NCBI RefSeq assembly: GCF_009720145.1
Contig: NZ_CP046253.1
Span: 620,001 to 684,000 of the forward strand
Direction of reading: 5' to 3'
Source of the DNA: Sphingobium sp. CAP-1
GTDB taxonomy: Bacteria > Pseudomonadota > Alphaproteobacteria > Sphingomonadales > Sphingomonadaceae
Length of the DNA stretch: 64,000 bases
Position numbers and translations under genes: made by a program. The notes under the pieces are model-generated. The model saw only the letters and a program-made list of their open reading frames with translations, made no database searches and had not been told where the DNA came from. Shown here one piece after another: positions 7,739 through 15,670 of this stretch; positions within the stretch are counted from its first letter, which is position 1, and every line of letters starts with the position of its first letter.

Positions 7739-8395
7739 ATGCCCGACGTTATTTTCCCCGGACCCGAAGGCCGCCTCGAAGGCCGCTTCAGCCCCCCGCC
7801 CCGCCCGCGCGCGCCGGTCGCCATGATCCTGCACCCGCATCCGCAGGGCGGCGGCACGATGAACGACCGCATCACCCAGGCGCTCTACAAGACTTTCGTG
7901 AAGCGCGGCTTCGCCGTGCTGCGCTTCAACTTCCGGGGCGTCGGCCGCAGCCAGGGAACGTTCGACAATGGCATTGGCGAGCTGAGCGATGCGGCGGCCG
8001 CGCTCGACTGGGTGCAGAGCTTCCACCCCGAAGCGCAGACCACCTGGATCGCGGGCTTCTCCTTCGGCGCGTGGATCGGGATGCAGTTGCTGATGCGTCG
8101 CCCGGAAATTCGCGGTTTCATCTCGGTCGCGCCGCCGGCCAACATGTATGACTTCTCCTTCCTCGCCCCCTGCCCCTCGTCGGGCATCATCGTGCAGGGC
8201 ACGTCGGACGAAGTGGTGACGGCGAGCGCGGTGCAGAAGCTGGTCGACAAGCTGCGCACCCAGAAGGGCATCACCATCCATCATGACGAAATTCGCGGCG
8301 CGAACCATTTCTTCGAGCATGAACTCGACCAGTTGATGAAGTCGGTCGACAATTATCTCGACATGCGGCTCAGCCCGGATTCGCCGATCCGCTGA
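7739..8395 (+). CDS. Alpha/beta hydrolase, dienelactone-hydrolase-like
   Basis: A 218-residue cytosolic hydrolase. The oxyanion/strand region MILHPHPQGGGTMNDR, the nucleophile elbow GFSFGAW, an acidic residue in GTSDEVV and the late histidine in GANHFFEHEL form a plausible Ser-Asp-His triad. The RFNFRGVGRSQG segment is common in this small-hydrolase group, whose substrates are mostly unknown. I chose ATG 7739 rather than the upstream in-frame codon because conservation begins at MPDVIFPGPEGRLEGR. It is divergent from the desulfurase operon. Confidence 0.85.
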   Translation: MPDVIFPGPEGRLEGRFSPPPRPRAPVAMILHPHPQGGGTMNDRITQALYKTFVKRGFAVLRFNFRGVGRSQGTFDNGIGELSDAAAALDWVQSFHPEAQTTWIAGFSFGAWIGMQLLMRRPEIRGFISVAPPANMYDFSFLAPCPSSGIIVQGTSDEVVTASAVQKLVDKLRTQKGITIHHDEIRGANHFFEHELDQLMKSVDNYLDMRLSPDSPIR

Positions 8396-8421
8396 GGATT
8401 GCGCAGGACGGAAACAAGGAA

Positions 8422-8447
8422 GGGCTGCCGGAAGGCGGCCCTTTTTT
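8422..8447 (+). terminator. Rho-independent terminator after the hydrolase
   Basis: GGGCTGCC (8422-8429), loop GGAA, GGCGGCCC (8434-8441), then six T residues. Eight pairs with one T-G. It overlaps the end of the convergent kinase-like gene. Confidence 0.8.
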
Positions 8448-9822
8448 ATGCCGCCGGCAATGAGAGGATGAAGCGCGCGCCTTCGCCCGGCGCGCCGCCG
8501 ATGATGATGTCGCCCCCCATGGCGCGCGCGAGCCGGCGGGAGATATAGAGGCCAAGGCCGCTGCCCCCCGGATCGTCGCGACCCAGCCGCTCGAACTTCT
8601 CGAAAATGCGCTCGCGATCGGCGGGATCGACGCCCGCGCCCTGATCGATCACGGCGATCCGCGCCTGCCCGTTTTCCCATTCGGTGGCGATACGGACCTG
8701 CGTGCCTTCGGGCGAGTAGCGAACCGCATTGCCGACCAGATTGACCAATATCTGAAGCACGCGGCGGAACTCGCCGGTCGCCAGCAGGCTCGTGTCGGGC
8801 GGCGGCGCGACGATCGCGATCTGCTTGTCGAGCGCCTTGACCGAGAGCAGCCCGGCGGCGCGACGGCCAAGGTCGGCAAGGTCCACTTCCTCGGATATGA
8901 CGCTGAAATCGGGCCGGTCGATCGCCTGAAGATCGGCCAGATCATCGACCAGCGCCAGCAAATGCCGCCCCGCCGACGCGATATCGTCGGCATAGCCGGC
9001 ATAATCGGGGCGCAGCGGCCCGGCCATCTGGGCGCTGATCGTATCGGCATTGGCAATGATCCGCCCCAGCGGCTGGCGCAGCGAGCGATCAAGCCGGCGA
9101 CCAAATTCAGCGGGATAGAGGGTAAGCGGCGGCTCCTGCGCCAGCGGCGCGACGACCGCGCGCTCCATCGGGAAGGCGGTGCCGCGATAGCCGGTAAGCT
9201 GGCCGGCAAGGTCAAACATCGGAAAGGCCGACAAAGTGAAGGCGCGCGCCGGATCGGCGGCCAGCAGCGCGCGCTGATCGCGAAAGGCGCAGCGTTGGGC
9301 GAAACCGCGCAACATCGCCATATCGCCATCCTCATCGGACTGAAGCTGGAAATAGCTGGAGAAGCGACTGCCCGGCACGGGCGGGTCGGCGGGCAGCGCG
9401 CCTTCGGCGCCTGCCCCCGCCAGTACCATCTCGAACCGAAGCTGGGTATCGATCTGCCAGGTCCAGCCTTCGGCGAGCGCGGCGATATCCGCATCGCGCC
9501 GGGCACCGTCGGCGGGAAAGGCGGTCGCAGGCCGCTCGCGCCAGTCTATGATCGACAGGGTGACGCCCCCGTCATCGGGCCGCGCGCGCACCCACATATC
9601 GATGTCGCCACGCTCGGCCGCAGCCACCACCGGGCGGGAAACCATGACGCCCAGTCGCCCGGCCAGCCGCGCGATCGCCGCCAGTTGCGGCACGGCAAGC
9701 GCCACGCCAAGATCCGCCCCCGCTTCCTGCTGGAGCGCAAGCAATGGCGCATCCGCGCTCAGCAACCGGCCGTCCGCAGACAGCATGGCGCGGATGACGG
9801 CGGGATGCGAGGGCATGTTCAT
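8446..9822 (-). CDS. Histidine-kinase-like protein lacking the phospho-acceptor histidine
   Basis: A 458-residue soluble protein. The N-terminal half (about 1-235) looks sensory (PAS-like stretches around 150-225). A HisKA-like helix follows, but where the canonical motif is H-E-L-R-T-P-L this protein has R-S-L-R-Q-P-L: Arg246 replaces histidine, encoded CGC, one transition from CAC. The ATP-binding domain is intact: N-box NLVGNAVRY (361-369), DQGAGVD (393-399), F-box FEKF and GSGLGLY (420-426). The ATG at 9822 overlaps the upstream stop in ATGA. It may bind ATP or partners without autophosphorylating, as DivL does in Caulobacter with a tyrosine; that parallel is inference. Confidence 0.85.
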   Translation of the reverse strand: MNMPSHPAVIRAMLSADGRLLSADAPLLALQQEAGADLGVALAVPQLAAIARLAGRLGVMVSRPVVAAAERGDIDMWVRARPDDGGVTLSIIDWRERPATAFPADGARRDADIAALAEGWTWQIDTQLRFEMVLAGAGAEGALPADPPVPGSRFSSYFQLQSDEDGDMAMLRGFAQRCAFRDQRALLAADPARAFTLSAFPMFDLAGQLTGYRGTAFPMERAVVAPLAQEPPLTLYPAEFGRRLDRSLRQPLGRIIANADTISAQMAGPLRPDYAGYADDIASAGRHLLALVDDLADLQAIDRPDFSVISEEVDLADLGRRAAGLLSVKALDKQIAIVAPPPDTSLLATGEFRRVLQILVNLVGNAVRYSPEGTQVRIATEWENGQARIAVIDQGAGVDPADRERIFEKFERLGRDDPGGSGLGLYISRRLARAMGGDIIIGGAPGEGARFILSLPAA

Positions 9823-10916
9823 GCGCCGGCCACCGCGCGCAGATGATCGAGCTTGGCACGGAAGGCGGCCGGCGTGCGCCAGGCACCGATCTGTTCTTCG
9901 GCCTGCGCCTGGGTCAGCGCCTGATAGCGGTCGGCTTCGGCCAGAATGACGGTGTCGGACAGCAAAGGCCGCACCGGCCGCAGCGCCAGCAGCAACTGGC
10001 GATAATCGGCGTCGGACCCGCCGAGCGCGCGACACAGGATCGCGACCTGCGCGATCGGCCCCAGCAGCAGCATGTCGATCAGGTACGCGCTGTCCAGCCG
10101 CAGATGGCGCGCGGCCAGGGTCGCGAACAACAGGAAGCGCCGCTGGTCGAGCGCCACGCCCAGCAGGTCGGGCGCATCCGCCGCCGCGCCCATGCGCCGC
10201 ACCAGTTGGTCGGCGAGCAGGATCGGGCTGGCGCCCTCATCATGGTCGGCGAGCAAGGCCCAGCCCGACCGTTCGAAGGCGGCGAAGAGCAGGTCGGCGC
10301 CGTCCGCCGCCGTCCGCTCCGCCGCCAGCGCCAGACAGGCGGCGACGATCCAGACCAGTTCGGCATAATGTTCGACCGGCAGGTCGGGCCGCATCGGCTG
10401 ATCCTCGCCACCAAAGCCGAGCCAGCGGCCTTCCGCGAGCATCAGCGCGGTGACGGCATCGCCAAGGTCGGGATCGTCGGCGGCGGGCAACGCACCGCGC
10501 TGCGCCTCTTCCGCCTGGGCCAGATCGGGCTGGCCATATTGCCGCAGCATCAGCGACAGGCCGGCGCGCATCTGCATATGGCCGAGCAGAGCCGGGCCGA
10601 ACAGGGTCGGCTGGGCACAGAGGCTGGGCCAGGCGATCGGCGTCGGGCAGCGATCGAGCGCGGCCGACACGGCGGGCGCATGGGCGAGCGACAGGCGCAG
10701 CCGTGTCTCGATCGCCGCGACGCACCCGCCCAGATGGCGGCGCGTTTCGGAGATCAGCGCATCGTGCCGCGCATCACCCTGGGGAAAGAAAAACGCCAGA
10801 TCGATGGCGTGACCGACCGGCACGGCGGAGGCGCCGGCCATGACCCGCGCCATCGGCCAGCTACCCGCCATGACCGTGCCGGTGAAGGACGAATGGGCGC
10901 TCATGCCGAGGAGCAT
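9819..10916 (-). CDS. DUF2336-like protein, cytosolic, unknown function
   Basis: A 365-residue Ala/Leu-rich helical protein without signal or membrane segments. The region PIAQVAILCRALGGSDADY near the C-terminus resembles the repeated helices of DUF2336, an alphaproteobacterial family often found beside two-component genes. I chose ATG 10916 because AAGGA lies nine bases upstream; a GTG at 10922 is an alternative. It overlaps the kinase-like gene by four bases and is probably translated together with it. Confidence 0.6.
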   Translation of the reverse strand: MLLGMSAHSSFTGTVMAGSWPMARVMAGASAVPVGHAIDLAFFFPQGDARHDALISETRRHLGGCVAAIETRLRLSLAHAPAVSAALDRCPTPIAWPSLCAQPTLFGPALLGHMQMRAGLSLMLRQYGQPDLAQAEEAQRGALPAADDPDLGDAVTALMLAEGRWLGFGGEDQPMRPDLPVEHYAELVWIVAACLALAAERTAADGADLLFAAFERSGWALLADHDEGASPILLADQLVRRMGAAADAPDLLGVALDQRRFLLFATLAARHLRLDSAYLIDMLLLGPIAQVAILCRALGGSDADYRQLLLALRPVRPLLSDTVILAEADRYQALTQAQAEEQIGAWRTPAAFRAKLDHLRAVAGA

Positions 10917-10962
10917 AAACACACGTCCTTAAAATGCACTAAACCGTGCCGCGGAAAAATAT

Positions 10963-12129
10963 TCAGTCGGATCGGCGCAGAATGATCGCCCCGACCGAGG
11001 CGATCGCGAGCAGCATGGCGACGCGCAGGCCGCCCGCCAGCATCCCCGCCACACCCGACGGGATCAGGATGACGAGCGCGCTGGCCGGGGTGAAGATCAT
11101 CCACGGCCGCGCCTGACCGGTGCGGCGCCAACGATCCGCCACCATGATGATGGCCAGCATCACCCCCAGATCAGCAGCGAGCGTCGTTCCACCGGCCAGC
11201 ACGATACCCACCAGCGCGGCAGCCGGCGCGCAGAAGGCGAACCAACCCATCGGCGGCGCGCGCAGCGCCAGTTCGTCGAGCCGGTCGCTGATTTCCGACA
11301 GCAGCAGCGCCACCAGCAGCAGGCAGAAACCCGTGACCGGCCACAGCAATTCAAGCGGCACCAGTGCGACGGCGCCCATGGCGATCGCGGCGATCCGCAC
11401 CTGAAGCGCGGGCACCTGCATCCGCATCAGGGCCGGACTGACCAGACGGGCCAGCGGCCCAAGCAGATAATGGTCGATGCCGCCGCGCGCATGGCCCTGC
11501 CCCGCGCCGGCGGCCGTCACCGCCTGCGCCACCAGATCAGCCTGTTCCTGGCTTTCGACCAGCGCGACCCGTCCTTCGAGAAGATCGTCCTGCGGCACCG
11601 TGACGCGGCGCGCGCCCTTTTGCACCGCAGCGCGGATCAGGGTCAGCGCCAGATCCCAGTCGCCGATCATGTCGAGCGTGCCGAACAGCAGCGCCGGGCT
11701 GATTCGCGCCAGCCCCGCCCAGCGCTGGCCTGCGTCAATTCGTTCGAAGGGGGCGCTGGCGCGGCTGTCGTCGGTGACGAGCAGAGCGTCGCCCTCCCCC
11801 GCACCCATGTTTTCATAATGAGCCTGCGCCACGATCGCGCCGTCAGCGACCAATAATATGTCACTGTCGCGCGGCGCATCGCGCACCATCGACACCATGT
11901 CGCGCACCAGTGCGACCGCGATGCCGTCCGCGCTCAGCCGGTCGACCGCCTGCGAGATGGCGGGCGTGATGACGCTGACCAGGATCATGATGCGGGTGGC
12001 TCCGGCCTGCGCCGCCTGCCGCGCCTGATATTCCACCAGCGTCTGGCCCGCGAAATGCAGGCTGGCCCGCAGGCCGGGCGGCGAATCAGCCGACGGCCGG
12101 CTGGCGCTGAGAATAGCGGCGAAACTCAT
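10963..12129 (-). CDS. Degenerate nucleotidyltransferase / CDP-alcohol-transferase-like membrane protein
   Basis: A 388-residue two-part protein. Residues 1-215 follow the layout of a sugar-nucleotidyltransferase (AAILSAS start, TLVEYQARQAAQAGATRIM helix, DILLVADGAIV strand) but lack the G-x-G-T-R and P-K-P-L motifs. Residues 218-388 are membrane-embedded, with about five hydrophobic helices, and resemble CDP-alcohol phosphatidyltransferases; the signature D-G-x2-A-R is eroded to DRLDELALR (282-290). The layout recalls bifunctional inositol-phosphate cytidylyltransferase/DIPP synthases. Activity seems unlikely. It sits 46 bases upstream of the DUF2336-like gene in the same operon. The family assignment is inference from motif layout. 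Confidence 0.55.
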   Translation of the reverse strand: MSFAAILSASRPSADSPPGLRASLHFAGQTLVEYQARQAAQAGATRIMILVSVITPAISQAVDRLSADGIAVALVRDMVSMVRDAPRDSDILLVADGAIVAQAHYENMGAGEGDALLVTDDSRASAPFERIDAGQRWAGLARISPALLFGTLDMIGDWDLALTLIRAAVQKGARRVTVPQDDLLEGRVALVESQEQADLVAQAVTAAGAGQGHARGGIDHYLLGPLARLVSPALMRMQVPALQVRIAAIAMGAVALVPLELLWPVTGFCLLLVALLLSEISDRLDELALRAPPMGWFAFCAPAAALVGIVLAGGTTLAADLGVMLAIIMVADRWRRTGQARPWMIFTPASALVILIPSGVAGMLAGGLRVAMLLAIASVGAIILRRSD

Positions 12130-12228
12130 ATCGTTACGCTTGTGGACCCGTTTTTATTGCGGCGCACCTTGTCGCAAGGTGAAGGGGCCAGCGCAAGCCG
12201 CGCTTTACCCACCGGCCATTTGAACGGA

Positions 12229-12531
12229 TCAGCCTTGTTCCAGACCGGCCAGCGCGGCGCGCAACCGGCGCAATATGGCGGGATCACCGGGTGCAGCCTG
12301 CGCGGCTTCATCGGCAAGCGCCATCAGGGCGGTAAGGCCAAAGCTGGCCGCCAGCCCCTTGAGCCGCCAGGCGGCCAGTTCCCAATTGGCGTCGCAACGC
12401 GCACGGCCAAGCAGATCGACCTGCCGCGCGGCGCTTTCCATGAAGGCGACACGCAGATCGGCGATCAATGCGCTGTCGTCGCCAACGGCGGCCGCCAGAG
12501 CGGCATGAAGGGCGCCAGGATCATAGGACAT
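12229..12531 (-). CDS. Hpt-domain-like protein lacking the phospho-histidine
   Basis: A 100-residue all-helical protein matching the histidine phosphotransfer fold: LIADLRVAFMESAARQVDLL, then AAWRLKGLAASFG, then LMALADEAA. The canonical motif is A-H-x-L-K-G; here Trp55 stands where the phosphorylated histidine should be, while Leu-Lys-Gly (57-59) is kept. It cannot relay phosphate in the usual way but could bind a receiver or kinase. It is probably the first gene of the minus-strand operon ending in the histidine-less kinase, and is divergent from the TipN-like gene. Confidence 0.7.
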   Translation of the reverse strand: MSYDPGALHAALAAAVGDDSALIADLRVAFMESAARQVDLLGRARCDANWELAAWRLKGLAASFGLTALMALADEAAQAAPGDPAILRRLRAALAGLEQG

Positions 12532-12551
12532 CGCGGTGAACTCTATCGGCG

Positions 12552-12604
12552 ATGCGTTAAGTTTTGGTAACGGGGCATTTCCGTGGACGGAAAAGATGCT
12601 AGGA
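12552..12604. promoter_or_regulatory. Divergent control region between Hpt-like and TipN-like genes
   Basis: The 80-bp divergent spacer contains a perfect palindrome, TTTCCG-TGGA-CGGAAA (12578-12593). Just before it, TTAA-GTTTTGG-TAAC resembles the TTAA-N7-TTAA binding site of the cell-cycle regulator CtrA with a weak second half. AGGA at 12601-12604 serves as ribosome site for the TipN-like ATG at 12612. Regulator identity is inference. Confidence 0.35.
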
Positions 12605-12611
12605 TGATCGC

Positions 12612-15287
12612 ATGACAGGGGGCAGCACCATCGTCGACTTCTGGCGCGACGACCAAATAGCGACCGGCAACGAGTCGCAAACGGACGATATTTTGCTTTT
12701 GAAACAGGCCGTTCTCGACATAGACGAACAGGATGACGCAGCCGGGGGCGCCAGCGAAAAGATGGTCAGACGGGTGCGCGTGGCGCTGGTGCTGCTGGCG
12801 GTCGGCTGGACCGGGTTCGCGCTCTGGGCGATGATCGTATCGGGCGACCTGCGCGCCGGCCCTTCCGCCTGGGCCAATGCCGTGGTGACGCTGACCGCGC
12901 CGCTCATCCTGCTGGGCCTGATCTATCTGCTGCTGGTCCGCAACAGCCGCACCGAATCGCGCCGCTATCTCGACACCGCCCGCGCGCTGCGGACCGAGGC
13001 GGACTTGCTGGAACTGCGGCTGGGACGGATCAGCGCGCAACTCGAATCCGCGCGCCAGACGATGCAGGATCAAGCCGAGCTGCTCGACAGCTATGGCGCG
13101 GCCGCCAGCAGCAATATGGAAGCGTCGGCCGAACTGATCGCAGGCCGCGCCCAGACCACGTCGGAGAACGCCGAGGCGGCCGAGCGCGCCGGCGCGGCGC
13201 TGGTCAGGCGGATGGAAACGCTGATCGCGTCCATCCCCGAACTGGAGGAGCGCACCGGCCGCATGTCCGCGCGGATCATGGACGATGGCCATGCGCTGGG
13301 CGAACGGATCGACACGCTGGAGGCACGGTTGCACGCGCTGACCGAAGTGTCGGACGAAGCGCGGGCGCGCACGCTGGCCGCGACCAAGAGCCTGTCGAGC
13401 CAGTTGACCCAGTTGCAGGAATCGACCCGCGCCGCGACGCAGGAAGTCACCGGCATGGCCGACATCGCATCGGGCCGAATCGACGCCACCGCGCAGGGCG
13501 CACGTCAGGCGATGGACCGCAGCCGGCAGGATCTGGATGCCCATGCCGTCGCGCTGACCACCGCGATCGAGGCGGCACAGGCCGGCGTCGCCAGCACCAG
13601 CGAACAGGCCCGCGCGACTCTGGCCGACGACCTGGACTCCATCAACGCGACGATGCGCGCGCGGATCGAGGGCGTGTTGCAGAGCGTGCGCGGCGCGTTT
13701 TCGACCACGGATGACGGGCTGGCACGTCGGGCCGAAGCACTGGAAACGATCGTCACCGCCGCGCAGAAGGGTATCGGCGCGGCCAGCGAGGATGCGATCG
13801 CGACACTGGAGCGCGACATGGCCATGATCGAAGCCGATCTGCGCGGCCGGCTGGACGGCGCTTTGGAACGGGCGCAGGAGGGGCTGGCCGTCACCGACGC
13901 GGGCCTGACCGGCCAGGCGGCAACGCTGGATTCGCTGATCGCCCGATCGCGCACGAGCCTGGACGCCATCGGCGCGGAAACCGTCACCGGCCTGAGCGAC
14001 ATGATCGCGGATATCGAAACGCGGCTGCATCAGCTCGACACGATGATCGACGGACAGCGCAGCCTGATGTCGGGCCTCCATGCCGGGCTGCACGACACGA
14101 TCGCATCGACCGAAACCCGCTTCGCCGCGCTGGAGGACAGCGCGCTGGCGCGGAGCGAGCGGCTGACCGCTGCGCTGACGCGGATGACGCAGGAAACGAA
14201 CCGGATCGATCAGGCGCTGGCGTCTGGCGGGCTGACCGCCGAAAAGCTGATCGGATCGGCCGAAACCCTGATGGTCGCACTCGATTCGAGCGTGCGCGAA
14301 CTGGACGAAAGCTATCCCGGCGCACTGGAGCGGTTCGACGCCCGGTTGGAAAAGAGCCGCGCGCTGCTGGGCAGCGCGACGCCGGAAATGGAGCGACTGG
14401 AGGCGATTTCCGAGGCGCTGGTCGGCCGCGCCGAGGAAGCCGAATCGCTGTTGCGCGGGCAAGGCAGCCGCCTGACCGAATGGCTGGAAAGCACGCAGGG
14501 CGGGCTTCAGTCCAACCGCGAACTGGTTGATCGGCTGCGCGCGGCGCTGGACGCGGCGGATCAGGACGCGCGACGCATCACGGAAGGTGCCGGGCCATTG
14601 CTCGTCACCGCGCTGCTGCGGGTCAAGGACACCGCCGATCAGGCCGCCGAACGCGCGCGTCAGGCGCTGGGTCGCGCCATTCCCGACGCCGCCAAGCAGT
14701 TGGCCGAGGCGAGCGACGCCGCACTGGAAGGCGTGGTCGGGGAGAAGGTGACGGCCCAGATCGAGCAGGTCGCCCGCGTCGCCGAGGAAGCGGTGAAGGC
14801 CGCGCATCAGGCGTCGGAACGGCTGACCCGCCAGTTGCTGACCATCGCCGACACCAGCGCCAGCGTGGAACAGCGCATCGTCGAGGCCGAACAGGCGGCG
14901 GAGAATCGCGACCGCGACCATTTCGCGCGCCGATCCGCCTTGCTGATCGAATCGCTCAACAGCACCGCGATCGATGTCGCCAAGATATTGTCGAACGACG
15001 TTACCGATTCAGCCTGGTCCGCCTATCTGAAAGGCGACCGGGGCGTGTTCACCCGCCGCGCGGTGAAGCTGCTGGACGCAGGGGAATCGCGCGAGATTGC
15101 GCTCCATTATGACAATGACGCCGATTTCCGCGACCATGTGAACCGCTACATCCATGATTTCGAGGCGATGCTGCGGATCATCCTGTCGGCGCGCGACGGC
15201 AATGCACTGGGCGTGGCGGTGCTGTCGTCCGATATGGGCAAGCTCTATGTCGCGCTGGCGCAGGCGATCGAACGGTTGCGGCAATAA
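12612..15287 (+). CDS. TipN-like polar coiled-coil membrane protein
   Basis: An 891-residue protein with a short cytoplasmic N-terminus, two membrane helices (about 56-76 and 88-109), about 650 residues of Ala/Glu/Arg-rich coiled coil, and a compact C-terminal domain with SAWSAYLKGDRGVFTRRA and IHDFEAMLRIILSARDG. Size and layout match TipN of Caulobacter (about 880 residues, two N-terminal membrane helices, long coiled coil), which marks the new pole and positions polarity factors. It is divergent from an operon of histidine-less signalling proteins, which fits a polarity role. Other giant coiled-coil proteins cannot be excluded. Confidence 0.65.
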   Translation: MTGGSTIVDFWRDDQIATGNESQTDDILLLKQAVLDIDEQDDAAGGASEKMVRRVRVALVLLAVGWTGFALWAMIVSGDLRAGPSAWANAVVTLTAPLILLGLIYLLLVRNSRTESRRYLDTARALRTEADLLELRLGRISAQLESARQTMQDQAELLDSYGAAASSNMEASAELIAGRAQTTSENAEAAERAGAALVRRMETLIASIPELEERTGRMSARIMDDGHALGERIDTLEARLHALTEVSDEARARTLAATKSLSSQLTQLQESTRAATQEVTGMADIASGRIDATAQGARQAMDRSRQDLDAHAVALTTAIEAAQAGVASTSEQARATLADDLDSINATMRARIEGVLQSVRGAFSTTDDGLARRAEALETIVTAAQKGIGAASEDAIATLERDMAMIEADLRGRLDGALERAQEGLAVTDAGLTGQAATLDSLIARSRTSLDAIGAETVTGLSDMIADIETRLHQLDTMIDGQRSLMSGLHAGLHDTIASTETRFAALEDSALARSERLTAALTRMTQETNRIDQALASGGLTAEKLIGSAETLMVALDSSVRELDESYPGALERFDARLEKSRALLGSATPEMERLEAISEALVGRAEEAESLLRGQGSRLTEWLESTQGGLQSNRELVDRLRAALDAADQDARRITEGAGPLLVTALLRVKDTADQAAERARQALGRAIPDAAKQLAEASDAALEGVVGEKVTAQIEQVARVAEEAVKAAHQASERLTRQLLTIADTSASVEQRIVEAEQAAENRDRDHFARRSALLIESLNSTAIDVAKILSNDVTDSAWSAYLKGDRGVFTRRAVKLLDAGESREIALHYDNDADFRDHVNRYIHDFEAMLRIILSARDGNALGVAVLSSDMGKLYVALAQAIERLRQ

Positions 15288-15307
15288 GCGGAGCCGCGCT
15301 GGCTCGA

Positions 15308-15577
15308 TTACGACGCCGCGTGATAGCCGGGCAGCATATCCAGCGTCAGCCAGCCTTCGACATAATTGGCGTAATAGAGGCCGAAAAGAAGCGCCGACAA
15401 TATGGTCGCGCGTAACGCCACCACGCCGGGGCGGAAATTGCTGGGGGCGCTGTCCGCCTGCCCCTTCAACAGGACTTCGCCCGTTTCATCGGGCGTGCGC
15501 AAGCCGAAGGGCAGCATGATGAAGGCGCAGATCACCCAGATCAGGAAATAGATGGCGAAGATAGCATACCAGTTCAT
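15308..15577 (-). CDS. DUF1467 family small membrane protein
   Basis: An 89-residue protein with two membrane helices (IFAIYFLIWVICAFIMLPFG and a second around ATILSALLFGLYYANYVEGW) joined by a loop beginning LRTPDETGEV. This matches the DUF1467 layout, of unknown function. I chose ATG 15577, where the family homology starts; the frame runs on upstream through a REP-like palindrome without a plausible start. It is the last gene of the nuo-birA-coaX-rnj series, where related genera also carry it. Confidence 0.8.
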   Translation of the reverse strand: MNWYAIFAIYFLIWVICAFIMLPFGLRTPDETGEVLLKGQADSAPSNFRPGVVALRATILSALLFGLYYANYVEGWLTLDMLPGYHAAS

Positions 15578-15628
15578 GGCTTGGGTCTGCGCCTGCCTCT
15601 CATCCAATATAAATATGGGCGGAACTGG

Positions 15629-15648
15629 GTTCCCGCCTGCGCGGGAAC
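15629..15648. repeat. REP-like palindrome GTTCCCGC-CTGC-GCGGGAAC
   Basis: A perfect 8-bp inverted repeat with a four-base loop between rnj and the DUF1467 gene. The form 'TTCCCGCCTGCGCGGGAA' is typical of REP-like elements in sphingomonads. It may protect or end the rnj transcript. Confidence 0.6.
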
Positions 15649-15670
15649 ATGGCTCCACGAAAAACTGATC

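Noticed and set aside
12165..12181. Short CACCTT-GTCGC-AAGGTG hairpin between the Hpt-like gene and the next gene as a terminator
   Set aside because: Only six pairs and no T-run on either strand; the genes are more likely one transcript.
12543..14921. 792-codon minus-strand frame opposite the TipN-like gene
   Set aside because: Arg/Gln/Gly-rich shadow created by the GC-skewed coiled-coil codons; the sense frame has membrane helices, coiled coil, a conserved C-terminal domain and a ribosome site.
15291..15305. GAGCC-GCGCT-GGCTC hairpin between the TipN-like and DUF1467 genes as a terminator
   Set aside because: Five pairs, no T-run; too weak to call although the convergent position is suitable.
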